A stretch of DNA of 32,496 bases, taken from positions 1 to 32,496 of the forward strand of contig JBFEUI010000022.1 of the NCBI GenBank assembly GCA_041547565.1, written 5' to 3'. Source of the DNA: JBFEUI01 sp041547565 (GTDB lineage: Bacteria; Pseudomonadota; Gammaproteobacteria; Thiohalomonadales; Thiohalomonadaceae). Shown piece after piece: positions 7,624 through 16,131 of the stretch; within the stretch, counting starts at the first letter, position 1; the number at the start of each line of letters is the position of its first letter. The notes below the pieces were generated by a model, which was not told the DNA's origin, ran no database searches, and was given only the letters and a program-made list of their open reading frames with translations. Both the position numbers and the translations under genes were made by a program.

Positions 7624-7659
7624 TGTCTTACCTCTATATCAAGTGTAGAGGATAAGACA
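7624..7659 (-). promoter_or_regulatory. Hairpin or operator that buries the Shine-Dalgarno
   Basis: On the minus strand TGTCTTATCCTCTA pairs with TAGAGGTAAGACA around a 9-base loop, with a single bulged base. The 3' arm contains AGAGGT, six bases from the ATG, and the stem ends directly at the start codon. As RNA it would hide the ribosome-binding site; as DNA it is a 36-bp operator-like palindrome. Either fits autoregulation by an antitoxin-like protein. Confidence 0.65.
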
Positions 7660-7676
7660 GAACGGGTGGAAATACC

Positions 7677-7697
7677 CGGACTGCACTGAGCAGTCCG
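7677..7697 (-). terminator. Hairpin downstream of leuA, probable terminator
   Basis: CGGACTGC (7677-7684) and GCAGTCCG (7690-7697) form a perfect 8-bp stem with a 5-base loop, 19 bases past the leuA stop. On the minus strand it is followed by GGTATTTCC, a poor U-tract, so some read-through into the antitoxin-like gene is possible. Confidence 0.5.
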
Positions 7698-7715
7698 AGC
7701 TGACTGCCAAAGCGT

Positions 7716-9383
7716 TTATGCCGCTCTGGTGTGAGCCGTGGTGGCGCGATTGACGGCGGAGAGGACGGCCTTCAGCGAGGCGCTGACCGTGTCGTGATCC
7801 AGCGCGGCGCCACTGACGCGTTGCCCGTCCACGTTCAGCTGCACGTAGGCGGCCGCCTCTGCATCGGTGCCTTCACCGATGGCGTGTTCGGTGTAGTCCA
7901 CCACGCTGACTGTCTGGCCGCTGTGCACCTGCCAGGCATCAATAAAGGCCGACAGCGCGCCCTCGCCTGCACCATGCAGGAGCTGTTCTCTGCCGTTTTC
8001 ACTGATGCGTATTTCAATCGTATCGCTGCCGTTGTTGTCGAGGTGGTAGCCCGACAGCGCAACCGGTGAGCGATCGGCGATAAAGTGATGCAAAAACAGC
8101 GCGTGTATCGTGGCACTGTCGATCTCACCGGATTGCTTCTCGCTCTCACGTTGCACCAGCTGGGCCAGTTCAACCTGCATCCAGCGCGGCAGGCTCAGGC
8201 CATAGTCGCGTTCCAGCACGAAGGCGACGCCGCCCTTGCCCGACTGGCTGTTGACGCGAATGACCGCCTGGTAGTCGCGCCCCAGGTCGCGCGGGTCGAT
8301 CGGCAGATAGGCGACCTGCCACGGCTCGTCGGCTTGCTGTCGGTGGAGGCATTTTCTGATCGCATCCTGGTGGCTGCCGGAGAAGGCGGTATAGACCAGT
8401 TCGCCCACCCAGGGATGGCGTGGATGCACCGGGATGGCGGTGCACTCGGTGGTCACCTGGATGATCTCATCCGGATTGGACAGGTCGAGCTGTGGGTCCA
8501 CACCCTGGCTGTAGAGGTTCATCGCCAGGGTGACGATATCCATGTTGCCGGTACGCTCGCCGTTGCCGAGCAGGGTGCCCTCGACACGGTCGGCACCGGC
8601 AAGCAGCGCCAGCTCGGCCGCCGCGACTGCGCCACCCCTGTCGTTGTGGGTATGCACCGATAAAATGATACTGTCGCGCCGCTCGATGTGGCTGGCGAAA
8701 TACTCCACCTGGTCGGCAAACACGTTGGGCGTGGCGACCTCCACCGTGGCCGGCAGGTTGATGATGCACGGCTGCTGCGGTGTGGGTTGCCACACGTCGA
8801 TCACCGCATTGCAGATCTCCACGGCATAATCCATCTCGGTATTGGTAAAGCTCTCCGGTGAGTACTGGAACACCCATTCGGTCTGCGGGTACTTCGCCGC
8901 CTCGCGCCTGAGCAGCTGCGCGCCATGACGGGCGATGGCGGTGATGCCGTCGCGGTCCTTGTTGAACACCCGTTCGCGCTGCACCGTGGAGGTGGAGTTG
9001 TAGACATGCACCACCGCGCGCCGCACCCCCTTCAGCGCCTCGAAGGTACGGGTGATGAGTTCCTCGCGCGCCTGCACCAGTACCTGGATGGTGACATCCG
9101 CCGGGATCTGATCCGCTTCGATCAGCCAGCGTACGAAGTCGTAGTCCGGCTGGCTGGCGGAGGGGAAGCCGACCTCGATCTCCTTCAGTCCGAGCTTGAC
9201 CAACAGTGCCCACAGGCGCCGCTTCTGCTCGACGCTCATCGGTTCCAGCAGCGCCTGGTTGCCGTCACGCAGGTCGACGCTGGCCCAGATCGGGGCCTGG
9301 GTAAGGGCACGATCCGGCCACTGGCGGTTTTTCAGTGCCACCGGCGGCACGGGGCGGTACTTGCTGTGGTCAAACTGTTTCAT
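7716..9383 (-). CDS. leuA: 2-isopropylmalate synthase (long, yeast/actinobacterial type)
   Basis: This 555-residue enzyme condenses acetyl-CoA with 2-oxoisovalerate, the first committed step of leucine synthesis. The TIM-barrel catalytic part shows the metal and substrate motif LRDGNQAL (38-45) and the metal ligands in HTHNDRGG (244-251). The C-terminal part from about residue 425 is the LeuA allosteric dimer domain, normally the leucine-feedback site. Length and sequence style (start KYRPVPPVALKNRQWPDR) match the long LeuA type rather than the roughly 520-residue E. coli type. Other leu genes are not nearby. It is divergent from an Lrp/AsnC regulator, which may sense an amino acid and control it. 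The start has an AAGGAAC Shine-Dalgarno. Confidence 0.95.
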   Translation of the reverse strand: MKQFDHSKYRPVPPVALKNRQWPDRALTQAPIWASVDLRDGNQALLEPMSVEQKRRLWALLVKLGLKEIEVGFPSASQPDYDFVRWLIEADQIPADVTIQVLVQAREELITRTFEALKGVRRAVVHVYNSTSTVQRERVFNKDRDGITAIARHGAQLLRREAAKYPQTEWVFQYSPESFTNTEMDYAVEICNAVIDVWQPTPQQPCIINLPATVEVATPNVFADQVEYFASHIERRDSIILSVHTHNDRGGAVAAAELALLAGADRVEGTLLGNGERTGNMDIVTLAMNLYSQGVDPQLDLSNPDEIIQVTTECTAIPVHPRHPWVGELVYTAFSGSHQDAIRKCLHRQQADEPWQVAYLPIDPRDLGRDYQAVIRVNSQSGKGGVAFVLERDYGLSLPRWMQVELAQLVQRESEKQSGEIDSATIHALFLHHFIADRSPVALSGYHLDNNGSDTIEIRISENGREQLLHGAGEGALSAFIDAWQVHSGQTVSVVDYTEHAIGEGTDAEAAAYVQLNVDGQRVSGAALDHDTVSASLKAVLSAVNRATTAHTRAA

Positions 9384-9434
9384 GTTCTGTTCCTTGCTGT
9401 TCGTCGGGTGTCGTCAGCCCGTTCCTCGGGTATC

Positions 9435-9494
9435 GGTCCGGACCTGACCGGCCCTTTTGGGGCCGGTCTGGGAGGGCGCTTCCGGTAAGAAGCG
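9435..9494 (-). promoter_or_regulatory. Structured leuA leader with three inverted repeats
   Basis: Three elements lie close together: the perfect palindrome GGTCCGGACC (9435-9444), a GACCGGCCC/GGGCCGGTC stem with a 5-base loop (9446-9468), and a CGCTTC/GAAGCG stem (9477-9494). All lie in the 275-base gap upstream of leuA. No leucine-rich leader peptide is visible and no U-run follows a stem, so a classical attenuator is not supported. They may be protein-binding or RNA-fold elements. Confidence 0.45.
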
Positions 9495-9658
9495 GCCTGA
9501 ATGTTGTCCGTGGGTAACGGATGGTGAAAGTTTACGCTACGAACAGGCGAATTTGATTGCTAATTTTGGTGTGTATTTAATGTATAAGGCAATATAATTG
9601 CGGTAATATGTCGGTTATTGATATTCAATGCTTGCGGGTGATGTGAGGGGGCAATCGA

Positions 9659-10126
9659 ATGGAACTGGACCGCTACGATAGAAGAATCCTTGAGGTACTG
9701 CAGCACGAGGGGCGCATCAGCAACCAGGAACTGGCCGAGCGTATCGGCCTTTCGCCATCGCCCTGCCTGCGCCGGGTGCGGGCCCTGGAGGAGAGTGGGC
9801 TCATCACCGGCTACCGTGCCCTGCTCGATGCGCGGCAACTGGGCCTGACCTTGACCGCGCTGATCAACATCTCGATGGATCGCCATACGCCCGAGCGCTT
9901 TGCCAATTTTGAGGAGCAGATCAGGCAACTGCCCGAGGTGCTGGAGTGCCTGCTCATCACCGGTCAGGATGCCGACTACCAGCTCAAGGCGATCGTGCGC
10001 GACATGGACGCCTACCAGGCGCTGTTGCTCAACAAGATTACCCGTATCGAGGGGGTCAGCGGCGTGCACTCCAGTTTTGTAATGCGGCGCGTGGTCGACA
10101 AGACCGAACTGCCGGTCGGTACCTAG
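9659..10126 (+). CDS. Lrp/AsnC family transcriptional regulator
   Basis: This 155-residue protein has the standard two-part layout. An N-terminal winged helix-turn-helix (residues 1-62: LDRYDRRILEVLQHEGRISN, then SPSPCLRRVRALEESGLI) is followed by an alpha/beta RAM ligand-binding domain (about 65-150), which forms octamers and usually senses an amino acid. The GQDADY stretch near residue 102 matches the conserved G.yDy turn of that domain. It is divergent from leuA across a 275-base gap, so control of leuA and of itself is likely. The true ligand cannot be read from sequence. It is not close enough in context to be called the global Lrp. Confidence 0.92.
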   Translation: MELDRYDRRILEVLQHEGRISNQELAERIGLSPSPCLRRVRALEESGLITGYRALLDARQLGLTLTALINISMDRHTPERFANFEEQIRQLPEVLECLLITGQDADYQLKAIVRDMDAYQALLLNKITRIEGVSGVHSSFVMRRVVDKTELPVGT

Positions 10127-10130
10127 TGGC

Positions 10131-10159
10131 GTGCCATCGGTGGGCCTGCACAGTATAAT
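10131..10159 (+). promoter_or_regulatory. Candidate sigma70 promoter of the rluA-like gene
   Basis: A perfect TATAAT (10154-10159) has GTGCCA (4/6 to TTGACA) 17 bases upstream (10131-10136). It starts just after the Lrp-like gene stop and 42 bases before the next start codon. Confidence 0.5.
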
Positions 10160-10200
10160 GCGGGGCGCCTTGTATATTTTGTCACATCACTCCTGCCGAT

Positions 10201-10824
10201 ATGTCCCTGGAACCTGTTTTCGCTGACGATCACATTGTCGTGGTCAGCAAACCCACCCTGCTGTTGAGTGTGCCCGGACGCGGCCCCGACAAACAGGACT
10301 GTGTCGTCAGCCGCTTGCAGCGTGATTTTCCCGGTATCCGCATCGTGCACCGGCTGGACTGGGAGACCTCCGGTCTGCTGGTGCTGGCACGTAACCGGGA
10401 GGCTCACCGTGAGCTGAGCAGGCAGTTCGAGGCGCGTGAGGTGGAAAAAAACTATATCGCTGTGGTCCACGGCAGGGTGGCAGGGGAGCGAGGCGAGGTC
10501 GATGCGCCTTTGCGTTGCGACTGGCCCAACCGGCCGCGCCAGATGGTCGATTATGGGCAGGGCAAACCCTCGCTGACCCGCTGGCACTGCCTGGAACGTT
10601 CTGCCCGGAGCAGCCGTTTGCTGTTGACCCCGGTTACCGGGCGTTCCCACCAGCTCAGGGTGCATTTGCTGTCTATCGGTCATCCGATTCTGGGAGACGG
10701 ACTCTATGCCCATGACCAGGCCTACCGCATGGCAGGGCGCCTTTTGCTGCATGCCTCCTCCCTCTCGTTCAGCCATCCGGCAAGCGGCGAGCGGGTGGCG
10801 TTTGCTTCACCAGTGCCGTTCTAG
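10201..10824 (+). CDS. rluA: RNA pseudouridine synthase, RluA family
   Basis: This 207-residue enzyme isomerises uridine to pseudouridine. The RluA-family motif HRLDWETSGLLVLA is present, with catalytic Asp53. The later GRSHQLRVHL motif and the GD.LY turn complete the fold. There is no N-terminal S4 domain and the size is close to E. coli RluA (about 219 residues), which modifies 23S rRNA U746 and tRNA U32. The gene symbol follows from that and is less certain than the family. It stands 74 bases after the Lrp-like gene with its own promoter-like sequence. dnaJ follows 83 bases later on the same strand. Confidence 0.88.
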   Translation: MSLEPVFADDHIVVVSKPTLLLSVPGRGPDKQDCVVSRLQRDFPGIRIVHRLDWETSGLLVLARNREAHRELSRQFEAREVEKNYIAVVHGRVAGERGEVDAPLRCDWPNRPRQMVDYGQGKPSLTRWHCLERSARSSRLLLTPVTGRSHQLRVHLLSIGHPILGDGLYAHDQAYRMAGRLLLHASSLSFSHPASGERVAFASPVPF

Positions 10825-10907
10825 TCCGGTTTGCAAAGGGGCCGGGCAGGTAGTAAAAATTATCGCCAGGGCCGTTGGGTGTGTGCTGCGAAAGGGAACG
10901 ATGGGCT

Positions 10908-12011
10908 ATGGCCGGAGAAGAACGCGACTATTATGAGGTACTCGGCGTGGCACGCGATGCCGATGCCGGGGCGATTAAAAAGGCCTACAAGCGTCTGGCG
11001 ATGAAATACCATCCGGACCGCAACAAGGATCCGGATGCGGCCGAGAAGTTCAAGGAGATCGCCAAGGCCTACGCCATTCTCTCCGATCCGCAAAAGCGCA
11101 AAATGTACGACTCCCAGGGCGCTGCCGGGGTCGCCCATTTCACCCAGGAAGACCTGTTTCGTAATTTTGACTTTGGTGACATCTTCGGTGACATGGGCTT
11201 CGGCTTTGGCGGGGAGAGCATCTTCGACCGCTTTTTCCGTCAGCCGCGGCGGCGTCAGACTCACGGTATCGACCTGAGGCTGCGTCTGGGTGTATCGCTG
11301 GAGCGCATCTATCAGGGCGGACAGGAGACCGTGCGTTTTAACCGCATGGTGGCATGTCCGTCCTGCCACGGTTACGGTACCGCTTCGGCCCAGCCAGCGA
11401 AAACCTGCAGCGCCTGCAACGGCAGCGGCAGGCGGGTAGAAACCGGTGCCGGGGAGCGCACTGCGGGACATGTGCAGTTCCAGCGCGTGATCCCCTGTCC
11501 CGTGTGTGGCGGGCGGGGAACGGTGATTGAGGCGCCGTGCCGCACCTGTGGCGGCAGCGGGCAGGTCGAAAAGGAGGAGAGCCTCAAGATCACCATCCCG
11601 CGCGGCATCGAAGAGGGCACCGTACTGCGTGTGCCGGGACATGGCATGCCTGCCGAAGAGACCGGCGCGCCGCCGGGGGATCTTTACGTGGAGGTGTACT
11701 CGGTCCCCGATCCCCGTTTTCAGCGCCATGGCGCCGATCTCTGGCGCACCGAACGGATCGGCGTGCCTGCCGCGGTGATTGGTACCAGTCTGCGTGTGCC
11801 CACCCTCGATGGGGAGGTGGAGGTGAAAATCCCCGCCGGTATCCAGCCGGATGAGATGCTGCGGCTGCGCAACAAGGGGCTGCCGCGCTACAGGGGCGGG
11901 GGCAACGGCGATCTGATGCTGCGTATCGAGGTGACCATACCCGATACGCTCAGTGATGAGGAGCGGGCGCTGTACCAGCGTCTGGCCTCCCTGCAGGGCA
12001 AACGGCGGTGA
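10908..12011 (+). CDS. dnaJ: DnaJ chaperone (type A J-domain protein), away from dnaK
   Basis: This 367-residue co-chaperone stimulates DnaK ATPase and delivers unfolded clients. The J domain (residues 7-70) has HPD at 35-37, then a short Gly/Phe region (89-110). A zinc domain with all four CxxCxGxG repeats follows (Cys 150/153, 167/170, 197/200, 211/214), and then two beta-sandwich client domains. I place the start at MAGEERDYY (10908); the frame is open from 10875, but the extra 11 residues precede the conserved J domain. Neither dnaK nor grpE is nearby, and the G/F region is shorter than in E. coli DnaJ, so it may be a second copy rather than the main DnaJ. It converges on the GGDEF/EAL gene. 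Confidence 0.88.
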   Translation: MAGEERDYYEVLGVARDADAGAIKKAYKRLAMKYHPDRNKDPDAAEKFKEIAKAYAILSDPQKRKMYDSQGAAGVAHFTQEDLFRNFDFGDIFGDMGFGFGGESIFDRFFRQPRRRQTHGIDLRLRLGVSLERIYQGGQETVRFNRMVACPSCHGYGTASAQPAKTCSACNGSGRRVETGAGERTAGHVQFQRVIPCPVCGGRGTVIEAPCRTCGGSGQVEKEESLKITIPRGIEEGTVLRVPGHGMPAEETGAPPGDLYVEVYSVPDPRFQRHGADLWRTERIGVPAAVIGTSLRVPTLDGEVEVKIPAGIQPDEMLRLRNKGLPRYRGGGNGDLMLRIEVTIPDTLSDEERALYQRLASLQGKRR

Positions 12012-12043
12012 GACTGCTGCGGGATTGCCAGGCTGTTCGTGCG

Positions 12044-14680
12044 CTAGAGTTTGTTTTCTTTGCTGCTTTTGGTCGGGCGCTCGGCGTGCTGTTGTGAGGC
12101 CCTGTTCTTGTACAGGTAGCGGATATTTTTTTGCTCATCCAGCCAGGCCTCCAGTTCATCGATCGGCATGGGCTTGCTGACCCAGTAACCCTGTGCGATA
12201 TCGCAATCGAGAATGTCGAGCAGGTTGAGTGTTTCGGCCTTTTCCACGCCCTCGGCAACGACCATGAAGCCGAGGTTGTGTGCCATGTCGATGGTCGAGC
12301 GTACGATGACCGCATCGTTGTCGTCGGTGGTCATGTCGGTGACAAAAGACTTGTCAATCTTGAGTTTCCTGATCGGCAGTTTTTTCAGGTAGGCCAGAGA
12401 GGAGAAACCGGTACCGTAGTCATCCACGGCGATCTCGATGCCCATTTCGTCGAAGCGCTGCAGTGTCTTCTGTGCACTCTCGATGTCCGCCAGCATGGCA
12501 CTCTCGGTAATTTCCAGTGCGATGTCCGAAGGCCCCAGCTCCCACTTCTCCAGCATCCTGGACAACAGGCCTGGGAAGTCGGGGTCCTGCAGGTTGTACA
12601 TCGACAGGTTGATGGCAACCGTGCCGTAGCAGATGTTTTTTTCCTTCCAGGTGCGGCACTGCTTCATGGTGTTCTCAATCACCCACTCGGTCAGGCTGCC
12701 GATCAGCCCTGAGTTCTCCGCAATCTGGATAAACTCGTCGGGCCTTACGGGACCGAAGTGCGGATGGTGCCAGCGCAACAGGACCTCCAGGCCGCAAAAC
12801 TCACGCAGGCCAACGTCCACCTGAGGCTGATAGGCGAGCGACAACTGGTTTTCGTTAATGGCGTGTTTCAGCTCGTTGGCCAGGGATAGTCGGCGCAGGT
12901 TGTGCTTGTCGAAGCTGACATTGTAGACCGCGATGCGCGCATGGTTCTTCTTGGCCTCGTACATGGCGACATCGGCCATGCGCGAGATCTCCTCTGGCTC
13001 GGTAGCGTGTTTGGGGTATTGCGAAATACCGATACTGCAGCTGAGGTAGAGGACGTTGTCCTGGATCAGAAAGGGCGTTTCCAGGTTGTCCAGCAGCTTC
13101 TGCGCGATCGGGTAGGCCTGATGTGAAGTGCTGCCAGCCAGCAGGATGGCAAACTCGTCACCGCCGAGGCGGGCGATGGTATCGCTCTGGCGCAGCAGGG
13201 GACGAATGCGCTTGCTGAAGGCCTGCAGCAGCAGGTCGCCGGTATAGTGGCCCAGGCTGTCATTGATCTCCTTGAAGCGATCCAGATCCAGCAACAACAG
13301 TGCGAAGTTGCCGTTGTCGCGCTGTGCGAAATTGATCGCCTGTTCCATGCGGTCCCTGAGCAGCAGCCGGTTGGGCAGCCCGGTCAGCGCATCATGCAGC
13401 GCCTGGTGCTCCAGTGCGTCCTGACGCTCATGGATTTGCTGGCGCATGTCAAAGAAGGCGTCAGTCAGGTTTTGTATTTCACCAATATTGTACCGGGGCA
13501 GTTTGCTGACCGGGCCACCGGTGGCCTCGGCGCGCAGTGCGTTGGCCACCAGGGTGATTGGCAGGAGAATGGCGCGTTCAAAATAGAGATAACCGGTTAT
13601 CACCAGCACCAGACCGATCGATGAGAGAATGAGCAGTGCGTTGACGGTGTTCTTGGCGATGGATGACAGGGCCGAGACATCCTCCTCGAAGGACGATTCA
13701 ATACTGTTCTCCAGTTGCTTGAGGCTGTTGAATATGTGGCTGAATTGCGGCTCAATGGTATTTTGCATAAATGGCAGAGCACTGCTGTCATAGCCGAGCT
13801 GGCCGAGCGCGTTGATGCGCTCAAGGCTCTGATACCAGCGTTCCGTGGCCTTAAGCATCTGCTCCAGGCTTACTGCAATATCCAGATCGAAGGCGTTACT
13901 GTTTTTGTGTAGTGCTGTCAGCTTGTCGTGCAGTGCACTGTAGCGCAGTTCCAACTCGTGGGCCTGGAGGGGAAGATTGTGCTCGTAGAATTTGCCAAGC
14001 AGGTTGATTATGTAATGACGGAAGTCGACCATCATTTCGAGCCAATCGCTGTAGACCGCCTGCAGCACCTGAATCTTCCGCTGCGCTTCGAACTCATCAC
14101 TGTTGCCCAGTGACTCGATAGCGAGCATGGCCGCGGTGTTGAACTGCAGATAGCTCTCCTGCCCGGTCTGGCCGAGGATTCGGATGATTGGGAAGTGCTC
14201 AACCAGGTTCTCCCTTTTTTCCATCAGTCTGAGCACATCCTTGCGCAGTTGAGACAGGTCATGGCCGATAGCCGTTAGCTTTTGTTGCGAGGCGGTATTG
14301 AACCAGTCCGATTTGGACAGCCTGTTGTGGGCCTGGTATGTATGCTCGGTCGCATCGTGCACCTTGTCACGCAACTCCGTATTGGGGGACAGCATGAAGG
14401 CGTCGAGCTGCATTTCGGTGGAGATGACGGCATTGAGCAGGGCGTGGATGGCGTGTGCCGCCTTGTTACGGTGCTCCAGGTTTGTAATGCTTGTTTCGCT
14501 GCGGCTGCTGACGTAAAGCTGGGTGAGCAGTGCACCACCGTAGAGCAGGATGGTTATCAGGGTGGTGGCAATAAGATAGCGCTTGCGCAGGCTGGGTATG
14601 CGCCTGTCGCCAGGGGAGGGGGCGATCAAACCGTCCAACTCCTCGTCTGAAAACTGATTGTCTGGCATCTTCTCCCGCAT
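12044..14680 (-). CDS. Membrane GGDEF-EAL protein (cyclic-di-GMP turnover)
   Basis: This 878-residue inner-membrane signalling protein has a membrane helix near residues 35-57, a roughly 280-residue helical periplasmic sensor with no recognised domain, a second helix (about 346-366) and a HAMP-like linker. The GGDEF domain is intact (GGDEF at 506-510), with an RQSD inhibitory site five residues ahead. The EAL domain carries EVL instead of EAL (632-634), DDYGTGFSSL and QGYWVSKP. Both synthesis and hydrolysis of c-di-GMP look possible; which one dominates is unknown. The frame opens with a TTG at 14692. I prefer the ATG at 14680, but the ATG at 14668 has a GGGAG just upstream. It stands alone, convergent with dnaJ. 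Confidence 0.93.
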   Translation of the reverse strand: MREKMPDNQFSDEELDGLIAPSPGDRRIPSLRKRYLIATTLITILLYGGALLTQLYVSSRSETSITNLEHRNKAAHAIHALLNAVISTEMQLDAFMLSPNTELRDKVHDATEHTYQAHNRLSKSDWFNTASQQKLTAIGHDLSQLRKDVLRLMEKRENLVEHFPIIRILGQTGQESYLQFNTAAMLAIESLGNSDEFEAQRKIQVLQAVYSDWLEMMVDFRHYIINLLGKFYEHNLPLQAHELELRYSALHDKLTALHKNSNAFDLDIAVSLEQMLKATERWYQSLERINALGQLGYDSSALPFMQNTIEPQFSHIFNSLKQLENSIESSFEEDVSALSSIAKNTVNALLILSSIGLVLVITGYLYFERAILLPITLVANALRAEATGGPVSKLPRYNIGEIQNLTDAFFDMRQQIHERQDALEHQALHDALTGLPNRLLLRDRMEQAINFAQRDNGNFALLLLDLDRFKEINDSLGHYTGDLLLQAFSKRIRPLLRQSDTIARLGGDEFAILLAGSTSHQAYPIAQKLLDNLETPFLIQDNVLYLSCSIGISQYPKHATEPEEISRMADVAMYEAKKNHARIAVYNVSFDKHNLRRLSLANELKHAINENQLSLAYQPQVDVGLREFCGLEVLLRWHHPHFGPVRPDEFIQIAENSGLIGSLTEWVIENTMKQCRTWKEKNICYGTVAINLSMYNLQDPDFPGLLSRMLEKWELGPSDIALEITESAMLADIESAQKTLQRFDEMGIEIAVDDYGTGFSSLAYLKKLPIRKLKIDKSFVTDMTTDDNDAVIVRSTIDMAHNLGFMVVAEGVEKAETLNLLDILDCDIAQGYWVSKPMPIDELEAWLDEQKNIRYLYKNRASQQHAERPTKSSKENKL

Positions 14681-14692
14681 AGTTATGGCCAA

Positions 14693-14914
14693 TAATAACC
14701 ATTAAGTACCCTGAGGTTTTATCTAAAAGTAGCACCCGGATCACACCAAAAACTTGATGTAGTTCAAAAAAATCAGCTATTTGTGCCCGATTAGAAATAT
14801 ACCTAAATGAGTATAAGGAATATGCTTAGGTATTTTGTCTGTCAAAAGATGATTCCCATTTATTGGGATCTTCTCCAATGCGTGGGATGGGAACCGGTCT
14901 GCAGACGGCGACGG
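14693..14914 (-). other. Intergenic region upstream of the GGDEF-EAL gene
   Basis: These 222 AT-rich bases lie between the HicA-like gene and the GGDEF-EAL gene. I see no open frame of note, no HicB-like partner, no strong inverted repeat and no convincing promoter pair. Confidence 0.5.
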
Positions 14915-15175
14915 TTAGTGAAGGTCGGGAATGCCTGCTGCGGAGAGAAACTGCTGCAGCTGGTGCAGGCTGGTCTTGTTCATCGTGGCACCGTGGTGTG
15001 GGCGGTGCAGCGTGGCCTCCACCCCGTTCAGGGTGACAATGACGCGTGCACCGCCCCCCTCGCGCAGGTCGGCACCCAGGTGATGCAGCAGTGACTCGAC
15101 CTCTTTCCAGTGGATGTTGCCGCTGACATGATTGCCCGTGATGGATGATAAAACCTTGTCGTGTTTCTTGCTCAT
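14915..15175 (-). CDS. HicA-like small protein without a HicB partner
   Basis: This 86-residue protein starts MSKKHDKVLSSI and continues SGNIHWKEVESLL, GADLREGGGARVIV, and TLNGVEATLHRP. It follows the double-stranded-RNA-binding-like fold of HicA mRNA interferases, in the longer sub-group that opens with a ...DPVSGNI-type segment. Classical HicA toxins need a His in the G-S-H turn of strand 2; here the turn reads GGGARV, with no His. No HicB antitoxin follows within the 222 bases downstream. It may thus be a non-toxic relative or an RNA-binding regulator. The frame is open upstream to 15271, but the family-like N terminus begins at 15175. The Shine-Dalgarno is weak. Confidence 0.65.
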   Translation of the reverse strand: MSKKHDKVLSSITGNHVSGNIHWKEVESLLHHLGADLREGGGARVIVTLNGVEATLHRPHHGATMNKTSLHQLQQFLSAAGIPDLH

Positions 15176-15406
15176 CGTTGCCATGTGACCGCTGTTGCAT
15201 GCCTCGATAAAGTATAGCTGCTTGTGCCGGTACACCGTGCCGGAAAGGGCACCGCGCAGCTTTTGCGCCACATGGGTGATTTGCCTATGCTACGGGCTTT
15301 GGTTTGTTCCCAGCCGCCCAGATAGTGGATAACAGTGGTTGCTCGCGCGTTACGGCCGTTAGAGCCTTCCCTATAAACCAAATCTATTGCATGAGGTACG
15401 TTTCAG

Positions 15407-16081
15407 ATGATGCTCCATATCCCGGGCGTATTGAGCCCAGATGAGGTGGAATCCATAACCCAGGCCCTGGCCAATCAGTCTTTTGTCGACGGCAGGCTGT
15501 CCGCAGGCATGGCGGCGGAGAAGGTGAAAAACAACCTGGAGATGGACCGTAATACCCAGGCCTATGCGCCCATGGCCAAGGCGATCGGCGGTTGTCTCTA
15601 CCGCAGCGAGGTGTTCAAGGCGGCGGCGCTTCCCCACCGCATGGCCGCGCCCATCTTCGCCCGCTATACCCCGGGAATGACCTACGGCTTCCACATCGAT
15701 GATCCGATCATGGGAACGGAGGGCAACCGTTACCGTACCGATATCTCCTGCACCGTGTTCTTGAACGATCCCGCGGACTACGAGGGTGGTGAACTGGTGA
15801 TCAAGACCGCCTTTGGCGAGCAGAAGGTCAAGCATACCGCGGGCGATGCGGTGATCTACCCTTCTGGCAGTGTCCACCAGGTGGCCGAGGTGACGCAGGG
15901 GGTACGCCTGGTGTCGGTGCTGTGGATCCAGAGCATGATACGCGATCCGGACAAGCGTGCGGTGCTATGGGACCTGTGGCAGGCACGGGAGAAGATGTTG
16001 CGCGAGGCGCCGGAGAAGGCGGAAACCGAGCAGGTCGATCACGCCTATATCAATCTGGTGCGGATGTGGAGTGAGGTTTAG
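15407..16081 (+). CDS. piuC: Fe(II)/2-oxoglutarate dioxygenase, PiuC/YbiX family (PKHD-type)
   Basis: This 224-residue cytoplasmic enzyme is of the family usually found with iron-uptake receptors. The double-stranded beta-helix ligands are visible: H96 and D98 in FHIDDP, H157 in SVHQV, and R167 for 2-oxoglutarate. Opening LHIPGVLSPDEV and VKNN near residue 41 are characteristic of the family, whose length is about 225. It has a tgaggta Shine-Dalgarno. In many genomes it follows a TonB-dependent siderophore receptor; here it is alone. Its substrate is not established, and the symbol names the family rather than a proven role. Confidence 0.9.
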   Translation: MMLHIPGVLSPDEVESITQALANQSFVDGRLSAGMAAEKVKNNLEMDRNTQAYAPMAKAIGGCLYRSEVFKAAALPHRMAAPIFARYTPGMTYGFHIDDPIMGTEGNRYRTDISCTVFLNDPADYEGGELVIKTAFGEQKVKHTAGDAVIYPSGSVHQVAEVTQGVRLVSVLWIQSMIRDPDKRAVLWDLWQAREKMLREAPEKAETEQVDHAYINLVRMWSEV

Positions 16082-16131
16082 CCGCCCAGCGGGACGGGCC
16101 GGGAGACGGCACCCCCCTTTGATAACGCCCT

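Noticed and set aside
9384..9560. Leucine attenuator with leader peptide upstream of leuA
   Set aside because: No ATG-initiated Leu-rich short frame exists on the minus strand in this stretch and no stem is followed by a U-run.
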